Positions 1 through 6,109 of a stretch of 39,581 nucleotides of DNA are shown one piece after another. Source of the DNA: Alistipes sp. (lineage in GTDB: Bacteria; Bacteroidota; Bacteroidia; Bacteroidales; Rikenellaceae); contig JAFNXN010000012.1 in assembly GCA_017379015.1 (NCBI GenBank), forward strand, positions 1 to 39,581, in the 5' to 3' direction. A program made the position numbers and the translations under genes. The first letter of the stretch is position 1. Each line of letters starts with the position of its first letter. Below the pieces are notes generated by a model, which was given only the letters and a program-made list of their open reading frames with translations, ran no database searches and had not been told where the DNA came from.

Positions 1-1035
1 CTCATACTCCACAAGGTCGGTAACGCTATAGTAGTCGATGCCGCACCAACCATCAACCAATGCTACAAGCTGGTTGTTGTCGCGATAATTGTAGTCGTAA
101 TCCTCAACCTCAGCTACGATGTTTACTGTGAACTCCGATACTGCGGGCTCAGCATAACCATCACTGATGGTCTGAACACCTGTCCACTCACCGAGTAAGC
201 TCTCGAACAACTCAGACTCTACGCGCGCATTCTGCACAACGGCCTCGGTTGCCTCAACGGCTGAAATCTGTGCTCGGTTACCACTCTTGTCAATAAGCAT
301 TACAAGGGCCGTGTATGAGGTCTCAGGCTGAAGACCCTTTTGTGTCAATGTCTGCTCGCCGGTGTACTTGATGCCTACATTCATGGCGTGGTATGAGATA
401 TAGGCATTATTATCTTCGAGGTCAGAGAGCATCTTTTCGACCTTTGTAGTCTCTGCAAAATAGTAGTAGTAACAATCTACATCGGCTGAAGGAGTACACT
501 TAACAGTCATCTCGTATGGATCAACACCCGAGAACTCGATTGCTACACTCTCTGTAGAATCTACGTGCGCGGGGGTGCGAAACTCTGTAACTGATACATC
601 CTCTGCCTGGAGTTCGCCCTCCTTCCAATAGAATGCGTAGATTACGAAGTCGGTATTCTCGCGGTAGCCAGCGTTGCTGAGGAAGTCTTCCTGATCGCCC
701 TTGAATAGCATCTGCTCGCATACCTCTTCGTATGTAGCTTCGGTCATCTGTGCGTAGTTGCGCAAAGCCTCGTCGAACTCCGTCCTTATCTCGTTGATGT
801 CGGCACTCTCGAAACGAGCCTTAGACATTACATCGCAATAGAAGTATGCATCCTTATCCTCGGGGTATATGCTATATATAACTTGGTATGCAGTGAGTCG
901 TGCCTCGTCTACCACAATTTGGATTATGTTCTCGGTAGGAGTTGGAGGTGTAGGCTGAGGCTCATTGGGAGTCTCTGTGTTATCACATGCCGCGAATGTC
1001 ACAAGTGCCATTAGATAGATGAAAGCTTTTTTCAT
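1..1035 (-). CDS. Surface lipoprotein with two tandem Ig/Fn3-like modules (3' end outside window)
   Basis: The frame is open from an ATG at 1033-1035 to the window edge: 345 codons and no stop, so the C-terminus is missing. The N-terminus is a lipoprotein signal (MKKAFIYLMALVTFAAC) with Cys17 as the likely lipidated residue, followed by a Pro/Thr-rich linker. Two similar modules follow, near residues 33-165 and 165-285. Each begins with a beta-strand pattern ending in Y.V...P..D...Y and each includes a TxYxxxV-type strand, as in the small beta-sandwich repeats of many Bacteroidota lipoproteins. No catalytic motif is visible. The gene diverges from the TPR regulator at 1192, which could control it; that is inference. 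The specific function is unknown. Confidence 0.75.
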   Translation of the reverse strand, partial: MKKAFIYLMALVTFAACDNTETPNEPQPTPPTPTENIIQIVVDEARLTAYQVIYSIYPEDKDAYFYCDVMSKARFESADINEIRTEFDEALRNYAQMTEATYEEVCEQMLFKGDQEDFLSNAGYRENTDFVIYAFYWKEGELQAEDVSVTEFRTPAHVDSTESVAIEFSGVDPYEMTVKCTPSADVDCYYYYFAETTKVEKMLSDLEDNNAYISYHAMNVGIKYTGEQTLTQKGLQPETSYTALVMLIDKSGNRAQISAVEATEAVVQNARVESELFESLLGEWTGVQTISDGYAEPAVSEFTVNIVAEVEDYDYNYRDNNQLVALVDGWCGIDYYSVTDLVEYE

Positions 1036-1078
1036 AGAAGTTTTAGGTGTTAATTATCGTTTTCAGTTTTTCTTTACA

Positions 1079-1086
1079 CAAAATTA
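1079..1086 (-). promoter_or_regulatory. -7 element of the lipoprotein gene
   Basis: On the minus strand this reads TAATTTTG, an exact match to the Bacteroidota -7 consensus TAnnTTTG, 43 nt before the ATG at 1035. No TTTG is seen at the expected -33 distance, so the call rests on the -7 box and its position. Confidence 0.45.
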
Positions 1087-1153
1087 TCTAATATCAATGA
1101 AAAACATGTAAAAATATCTGTTATTTTAATATAACATTTTAAAAAAAATATAT

Positions 1154-1161
1154 TACATTTG
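1154..1161 (+). promoter_or_regulatory. -7 element of the TPR/HTH regulator gene
   Basis: TACATTTG matches the Bacteroidota -7 consensus exactly and lies 30 nt before the ATG at 1192. A clear -33 TTTG is not seen. With the box at 1079 it makes this 156-bp AT-rich spacer a divergent promoter region. Confidence 0.45.
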
Positions 1162-1191
1162 TATTACAAAAATACTTAAAGTATTCATTAT

Positions 1192-2925
1192 ATGATATTT
1201 AGAGAATATTACAATAAATCGACATATTATAGAGTTGTTATTGCACTATTTTTTGCTCTTACGACGGCCATTGCACAGCCCTGCCAGGCACAGCATTTTA
1301 GTTCACGCCAGCAGCTTGAGGACTATGAGCGTTTCGAGCAATTCCACAAACTCAACCGCGACTCAGCATACTACTATGCCAAGCGATTGGTTAATGACAT
1401 CGATACCCTTGCTACAAGCATGGAAGTGGCTATGCTCTACGACTTTATGGCAGAATATACCGAGGCTACACTCCACAGCTACAGCAAGTCGTTAGAGTAT
1501 CGTCTGCAGTCTGCTCGCATATATGAGGCACTTGACAATAAGCCCTGCATAACACGCACTAATGCCCTTCTCGCTCGCATTTACCTGCGCAATGGCGACT
1601 ACCATAACGCCTTCAGCTATAGCACCAGCGCCCTAAAGTCAGCAAAAAGTTTGAGTGATGCGACTTCCGAGCGCGAGGCATACCTTGTTTTGGAACAGGT
1701 TACGTATTTCTATAATAACGACATAGACCTTGCTATGGAGTATAATCACCTCGTGGCAGATAGTTATGAGAGTAGGGAGCAAGCGCATCAGACGGTGCGA
1801 GCCCTCAACAATAGGTTTAACTACTCGATGTCCTACGATGAGACACTCGACCTTACACTATTGGCTGAGACATTGTGCAAGGAGTATGGTTTTAGCGACC
1901 TGTTAATAAACGTATATCTCAACGCTTCGATGCAGTCGTTGGCGTACGAAGAGTTTGAGATGTCACTGGAATACCTCGAGCGTGCAAAGCCCCTGCTATC
2001 AAACTTCAAGGAGGAGGGATACTACTACTCGGCATTGGGTTTCTACAATCTTATGGTTGGTGACTCGAGTGAGGCGATTGTCAATTTGAAACACTCGATA
2101 GAGTTGCTTGGTCAAGATGACTTCGATGCTAAAAATGTGCACTCCTATTTTCTGCTTCAGGACATATACTTTAACGAGGAACGATATAAGGAGGCTTACG
2201 AGGCACTTATGGCTTTTGCTGAGACATACACGCGTCAGCACAATATCTCGAATGTAGTTAACCTCTCAAAGCTTATCAACGATATGGAACTTGCTCAGGC
2301 CGATGAGCGCCTGAAGCAACACCAACGAGAGATGCAGCAAAATCAGGAGTATAATGACTTAGTGAGGCATATACATGTCGGTGTTATCTGTTTTGTCGCA
2401 GCCATTGCTATCCTTGCGTTGCTACTTTGGCGTATGCAGCGTAAGAATAGCCGCCTCATTAGCATCAAGGCAGAGCAGGAGCTGCGCCATAAGAACGAGA
2501 TAATTAAGGTTCAGCAGCTGCAACAATACGAAGAGCAGAATAATATGACTAAGCTATCCGAGGAGCTTATCGAGACAGTTAATATATCCGATAACCGTGA
2601 TATGCGCAACGCTCTGCGACATATCATTCATCGCTTGAATAAGAAGCATGGCTCGAACAATAACTGGGCTGAGGTGGAGAAGACATTAGCGAATAACAAC
2701 GATGTATTCTTTGAGAACCTGCTAAAGGAGTACCCCAACCTCACCAAGAATGAACGTAAACTGTGCACGCTTATACATATGAACCTCTCGACTAAGGAGA
2801 TTGCCAACATCACGCACCAGAGCATTGGCAGTATCAATGTTGCTCGCTCGCGCCTCCGCCAGAAGTTTGGACTCACCGACAGCGATATATCACTCATCGT
2901 CTTCCTTGATAAGTTCAAGAACTGA
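1192..2925 (+). CDS. Membrane-anchored TPR protein with C-terminal LuxR-type HTH
   Basis: 577 residues. A signal sequence (residues 1-34, ending ...AQPCQAQ) is followed by a helical TPR-like region to about residue 390. One hydrophobic segment (about 396-414) and a basic, glutamine-rich coiled coil (about 415-470) come next. The C-terminal 60 residues resemble a LuxR/GerE helix-turn-helix (NERKLCTLIHMNLSTKEIAN then SINVARSRLRQKFGL). The layout implies a periplasmic sensor joined to a cytoplasmic DNA-binding domain, an architecture known in Bacteroidota. Signal and target genes are unknown; the divergent lipoprotein is the nearest candidate target. The ATG at 1192 gives a good signal sequence and lies just behind a -7 box. 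Confidence 0.8.
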   Translation: MIFREYYNKSTYYRVVIALFFALTTAIAQPCQAQHFSSRQQLEDYERFEQFHKLNRDSAYYYAKRLVNDIDTLATSMEVAMLYDFMAEYTEATLHSYSKSLEYRLQSARIYEALDNKPCITRTNALLARIYLRNGDYHNAFSYSTSALKSAKSLSDATSEREAYLVLEQVTYFYNNDIDLAMEYNHLVADSYESREQAHQTVRALNNRFNYSMSYDETLDLTLLAETLCKEYGFSDLLINVYLNASMQSLAYEEFEMSLEYLERAKPLLSNFKEEGYYYSALGFYNLMVGDSSEAIVNLKHSIELLGQDDFDAKNVHSYFLLQDIYFNEERYKEAYEALMAFAETYTRQHNISNVVNLSKLINDMELAQADERLKQHQREMQQNQEYNDLVRHIHVGVICFVAAIAILALLLWRMQRKNSRLISIKAEQELRHKNEIIKVQQLQQYEEQNNMTKLSEELIETVNISDNRDMRNALRHIIHRLNKKHGSNNNWAEVEKTLANNNDVFFENLLKEYPNLTKNERKLCTLIHMNLSTKEIANITHQSIGSINVARSRLRQKFGLTDSDISLIVFLDKFKN

Positions 2926-2948
2926 TTAAGATAGAGTAGTGTTGTTTG

Positions 2949-3059
2949 ACTGCCCAGCAAACCCTACTCAGTGCAGAGCATGCCGTTGCCCAAGACCGCT
3001 TCGATGAGATACAGAGCATCATCACCCTCTATCACGCTTTGGGAGGAGGAGTTAAATAG
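2949..3059 (+). pseudogene. Remnant: C-terminus of a TolC/OprM-type outer-membrane efflux protein
   Basis: In this frame the plus strand encodes 36 residues and a stop. They read TAQQTLLSAEHAVAQ, then a helix, then ITLYHALGGGVK. The order taqq.ll.a...va..RfdE.qs...LY.ALGGG is the ending of the outer-membrane factors of RND efflux pumps. Four codons upstream in the same frame is a TAG stop, and no other part of such a protein is seen, so this is a leftover fragment. It begins about 20 nt after the TPR/HTH gene stop. A deletion or replacement probably removed an efflux operon here; that history is inference. Confidence 0.65.
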
Positions 3060-3141
3060 ATACACAACTAAAATTGATGATGCCTCAACAAACTCTACAA
3101 CCTTATAGAAATCCTCAATGAAAGTTCGATAGTCTGGTACA

Positions 3142-3176
3142 TTGTGGCAAGTGCGCCACTTGCTTATCTGAGATGA
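3142..3176 (+). repeat. 35-bp palindrome-cored repeat, copy 1
   Basis: It matches 4867-4901 at 30 of 35 positions in the same orientation. The core GCAAGTG-CGC-CACTTGC can form a 7-bp hairpin. The two copies bracket the lipoprotein and GNAT genes. It resembles REP-type intergenic repeats; no transposase gene is in the window. Confidence 0.6.
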
Positions 3177-3201
3177 CACGCCTATTTCGCCTATTCTATG
3201 A

Positions 3202-3232
3202 TTTGTTTTTCAAAATATCTTTATTAACTTTG
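3202..3232 (+). promoter_or_regulatory. Promoter upstream of the small lipoprotein
   Basis: TTTG (3202-3205), 19 nt, TAACTTTG (3225-3232): an exact Bacteroidota -33/-7 pair. The next gene starts at 3391, giving a leader of roughly 150 nt. A second -7-like box, TATATTTG, lies at 3286-3293 and would give a shorter leader. Confidence 0.55.
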
Positions 3233-3390
3233 TTGCAGTATTAAGCTCAAAACATGATTATGCCTATGGTTGAATATAAGTTATCTATATTTGTCTAATA
3301 GGTAGTAGAAGACCTCAGAATCAAATAGAGCGATTTCGTCCAAGCTATTTTATTAACATTGATAAATAACCAGTTAAGTTTATATTGATT

Positions 3391-4071
3391 ATGAAAATTT
3401 ACATCTTAAAATCAATAGTATGCTTGCACGCACTTTTATATTTAACTTCTTGTGCTAGCCCATTTTATCATCAAATTGCAACTTTTTCATCTGATGATGC
3501 TAAAATTGAAAACAATAAATATGTCGCAGAGAATGATATTATTCGTATAGATTATGATTTTTGGGCGGAATATGGTTGTTTTAGGTTTGTTATAACAAAC
3601 AAGACGGAAAAAGATGTAAAAATAGACTTATTAAGGTCCTTCTTTATTATAAACAATATAGCAGAAGACTATTGCGATAATAAGCAATGTATATATATTC
3701 CAGCAAAGACTTCTAGAGTATTAGGCGGTAATATTATATCAAATTCAATTTTTAGAGATTGTGGTTTCGCTAGAAATCCTAAAAGTAAAGAGCAGGCCAT
3801 ATTGCAATTTCATAAAGATAATTCTCCAATAGTTTTAGAGAACAAATTACTTATAATCGTAGATAATAAAGAAATCCCAATTAGCCACATATTTTACATT
3901 TCTGAGTTGCAAAACTATTCGATATCAGATGTTGTTTATTATGAACATTATGGTACAGATTGTTCTGGCATACAAGTTTATGACCCCAAAACAATATACT
4001 TAATGATGAGCCCTAATAAGTATTATATTGAGTATCAATGGAATCCAGCTTATTCAACTGATCGATTATAA
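3391..4071 (+). CDS. Small lipoprotein of unknown function
   Basis: 226 residues from the ATG at 3391; a TTG two codons earlier (3385) is in frame but less likely. The N-terminus is a lipoprotein signal with lipobox LTSC and Cys21. The rest is rich in Ile, Asn, Lys and Tyr with alternating beta-type segments, and no recognised domain. One stretch (FRFVITNKTEKDVKIDL) looks like a beta-sandwich strand pair. The coding sequence is clearly more AT-rich than the housekeeping genes of the window, which suggests recent acquisition or relaxed selection. A strong hairpin terminator follows at 4104-4136, so it is probably transcribed alone. Confidence 0.65.
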   Translation: MKIYILKSIVCLHALLYLTSCASPFYHQIATFSSDDAKIENNKYVAENDIIRIDYDFWAEYGCFRFVITNKTEKDVKIDLLRSFFIINNIAEDYCDNKQCIYIPAKTSRVLGGNIISNSIFRDCGFARNPKSKEQAILQFHKDNSPIVLENKLLIIVDNKEIPISHIFYISELQNYSISDVVYYEHYGTDCSGIQVYDPKTIYLMMSPNKYYIEYQWNPAYSTDRL

Positions 4072-4103
4072 TTTATGCTCAATGGGTAAGCCGGCTGAGG
4101 TAT

Positions 4104-4136
4104 AAAAAGCGATTGTCCAAGCGACAGTCGCTTTTT
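4104..4136. terminator. Bidirectional terminator between convergent genes
   Basis: The stem AAAAAGCGATTGTC / GACAGTCGCTTTTT (14 bp with one G-T pair) has loop CAAGC. T-tracts occur on both strands, so it can end the lipoprotein transcript (+) and the GNAT transcript (-). Confidence 0.85.
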
Positions 4137-4155
4137 GCGTCTTCCCAGCTAGAAT

Positions 4156-4674
4156 TTATCGGTTTATCCACTCATCTTTTGAAATTGCAAATACCTTTGT
4201 GATCTCATTTATATCGTCCGCGAACTCATCTACTTGCTTGCAGCCATACGACATGGCGGTTTTGGCTGATGCCTCATTGGTATATTTCATAAAAGAGTAG
4301 ACAATTTTAAAAGGGGTGTTATTAAAAGTCCAATCTCTGACAGCCGTCGCCGCCTCTTTTGCATATCCCTTTCGTTGCTGGTCGGCTCTGATATGGTATC
4401 CGATTTCGGGTTTTATCTCTGTGTTGATAAGTTGCATTGTTAGGCCACAGTCACCTATCACCTCACCCGTCTTTTTCAAGCATACAGCCCACAGTCCAAA
4501 ACCTAATATCTGATACCTTTTGATATTTCGCTCAATCCAGCTCCTTACCCTATCTTCGTCAAATACATAGGGATAGTGCTGCATTATGTCCGAATCTGCT
4601 AATACCTCGTATAGTGCGTGAAAATCATCATCCGTCATCTCCCTTAAAAGCAGACGCTCTGTCTCAATAACCAT
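4156..4674 (-). CDS. GNAT family N-acetyltransferase (RimJ/RimL type)
   Basis: 172 residues, the usual length of this family. It opens with IETERLLLREMTDDD, the typical RimJ/RimL start. Central strands include GFGLWAV and GEVIGDCGL. The acetyl-CoA binding loop is seen as IRADQQRKGYAKEAA (motif A, Q/RxxGxG/A-like), and the C-terminal part has NEASAKTAMSYGCKQV, the common N..S.....k.GF.. signature. It probably transfers an acetyl group from acetyl-CoA to an amine on a protein or small molecule; the substrate cannot be read from sequence. It stands alone between the terminator at 4104 and a repeat-bearing spacer. Confidence 0.85.
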   Translation of the reverse strand: MVIETERLLLREMTDDDFHALYEVLADSDIMQHYPYVFDEDRVRSWIERNIKRYQILGFGLWAVCLKKTGEVIGDCGLTMQLINTEIKPEIGYHIRADQQRKGYAKEAATAVRDWTFNNTPFKIVYSFMKYTNEASAKTAMSYGCKQVDEFADDINEITKVFAISKDEWINR

Positions 4675-4866
4675 TATTTCAGCCTCTTTAAATTCCGATT
4701 TATAGGTGTAAAGTTAATAAAATATTATTATAAAAGTTTATGCAATAGAGAATTCCCAATTATCTTTCGATCAATTATAGAGATACGAGTACTTTAAATG
4801 CTCCTCAGCGCTTCGCAACTTTTTCATATTTACAATCCCTCCAGACCTCCCTTTTAGAAGGGGGAC

Positions 4867-4901
4867 TTGTGGCAAGTATGCCACTTGCTCATCTATGATG
4901 A
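4867..4901 (+). repeat. 35-bp palindrome-cored repeat, copy 2
   Basis: It has 30 of 35 positions identical to 3142-3176. In this copy the hairpin core is GCAAGT-ATGCC-ACTTGC. The arms are kept while the loop differs, which suggests that the palindrome is the conserved feature. It directly follows a second short palindrome at 4846-4865. Confidence 0.6.
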
Positions 4902-4974
4902 ATATATTTTATCAATTCTCTGCGCTCGTTCTACTCATCGCAGTATGATAAATAGGGTATATTTGACGAAATTA

Positions 4975-5006
4975 TTTGTATAATACGAGATATGTTATTA
5001 AATTTG
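4975..5006 (+). promoter_or_regulatory. Promoter of the NERD-domain gene
   Basis: TTTG (4975-4978), 20 nt, TAAATTTG (4999-5006): exact -33 and -7 boxes of the Bacteroidota promoter, 85 nt before the ATG at 5091. Confidence 0.65.
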
Positions 5007-5090
5007 TAGAAGACTATTATCTAAGCCTTGCTAGATAGATTTAAAAATCGTATACGATTAGCAAATAATTATCTTTCTGCATAAATAATC

Positions 5091-5843
5091 ATGATGGGAA
5101 ATATTATTATAATAGGATTAGTTGTATCATTTGTAATTTTTCGTTTATACAAAGCGTACAAAAAGCGCAAGATTATAGCTAGTGTTACCTCACTTGATCG
5201 AGGAGAGAGGTCAGAGCGAGATTTAATATATCGCCTTGTTAAAGCTGGGATACCAGCGTCAACAATCTTTCATGACCTATACATCCCCAATGAGCATGGT
5301 CACACTCAAATTGATCTTGTTGTCCCTACAAATATTGGTGTATTTGTATTTGAGGTTAAAGATTATAGTGGCTGGATATTTGGTAATGCCAACTCTAAAA
5401 AGTGGATGCAAGTTTTAGCATATGGTAAGGAAAAATATCAGTTTTATAACCCTATAATGCAAAATGATGGGCACATAGCTGCTTTGCGAAACACAACAAT
5501 ACAACTTGAAGATATTCCAATATATTCAATGATTGTTTTCTATGGTTCCTGCAGGCTAAAGAATATTAGTAATATTCCTGAGAACTGCTATGTTGTGTAC
5601 CCTGAATCCGTACCGTTATATGTAAAGAATATTATTCAGAATGCTTCGCCTGCACCATATACTGACAAATGGGAGATTATGCGTATTCTTAAGCTTGGCG
5701 TGGAAAATGGTAATAATGAGACTGTTGTAATGGAACACATGCAAAAAGTACAGCAGATTAGTTATGGAAAATACAAATCTACATATAAATTCAACTATAT
5801 CGATATTCTCCATTCGCTAAGATTACGTCGTCGACGTTTTTAA
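5091..5843 (+). CDS. NERD-domain protein with N-terminal membrane anchor
   Basis: 250 residues. A hydrophobic segment (about 4-17) is followed by a basic stretch and then a nuclease-related domain (NERD). GERSERDL (Glu39), QIDLVV (Asp75) and FEVKDYSG (Glu88, Lys90) give the E...D...ExK pattern of the restriction-endonuclease-like fold, so the catalytic residues appear intact. About 130 residues follow without a recognised domain. NERD proteins are inferred nucleases, often on mobile or defence-linked DNA, but experimental roles are few. The gene is AT-rich, has its own promoter and no partner gene, so a role in DNA processing or defence is inference only. ATGs at 5091 and 5094 are both possible starts. 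Confidence 0.75.
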   Translation: MMGNIIIIGLVVSFVIFRLYKAYKKRKIIASVTSLDRGERSERDLIYRLVKAGIPASTIFHDLYIPNEHGHTQIDLVVPTNIGVFVFEVKDYSGWIFGNANSKKWMQVLAYGKEKYQFYNPIMQNDGHIAALRNTTIQLEDIPIYSMIVFYGSCRLKNISNIPENCYVVYPESVPLYVKNIIQNASPAPYTDKWEIMRILKLGVENGNNETVVMEHMQKVQQISYGKYKSTYKFNYIDILHSLRLRRRRF

Positions 5844-6038
5844 TTTGCATATACGTAATCACGCCTTGTTTTTCAAAAACGTTTGTCTTTTTTAGGGGAT
5901 AGCTATTTTAACCAATTGTGGGGTCTGTCTAGGTAATGAGATCCGCGACCATCGCTCTGTCCCGCTGTCCATTTGTCGCTCTGTTGTTTTCGCGTCGTTG
6001 CTCTTTCATCTGCTCTCATGGCTGTCGTTCTGCCGTAA

Positions 6039-6070
6039 TTTTGCAGCACAAGAAAAAAAGTGTATCTTTG
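6039..6070 (+). promoter_or_regulatory. Promoter of the collagen-like lipoprotein gene
   Basis: TTTTG (6039-6043), 19 nt, TATCTTTG (6063-6070): exact Bacteroidota promoter boxes, 39 nt before the ATG at 6110. The 80 nt before it (about 5950-6035) are pyrimidine-rich with repeated cgct, gtc and ttg words. Confidence 0.7.
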
Positions 6071-6109
6071 TTATTCCTAAAACCCGACTAAACAAAAAAA
6101 ACATAGACT

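Larger units (their letters stand above)
2926..3384. other. 459-bp stretch without an intact gene
   Basis: It holds the efflux-protein remnant (2949-3059), one copy of the 35-bp repeat (3142-3176) and a promoter-like sequence (3202-3232), then an AT-rich leader to the lipoprotein at 3391. A minus-strand frame at 2964-3179 runs antisense to the remnant and through the repeat, and is not supported as a gene. Confidence 0.6.
4675..5090. other. 416-bp AT-rich spacer
   Basis: Contents: a TAACTTTA box on the minus strand (4709-4716) that may serve the GNAT gene; a small imperfect palindrome near 4846-4865 (CCTCCCTT / AAGGGGG) directly before repeat copy 2 (4867-4901); and the promoter of the NERD gene (4975-5006). 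A minus-strand 18-codon frame near 4777-4833 has no support. No intact gene is seen. Confidence 0.5.

Noticed and set aside
2964-3179. 71-codon minus-strand frame
   Set aside because: Its C-terminal half is antisense to the efflux-protein remnant and its start lies in the 35-bp repeat; no independent support.
3253-3297. 14-codon frame in the leader of the small lipoprotein gene
   Set aside because: Too short and of no recognised leader type; AT-rich sequence gives such frames by chance.
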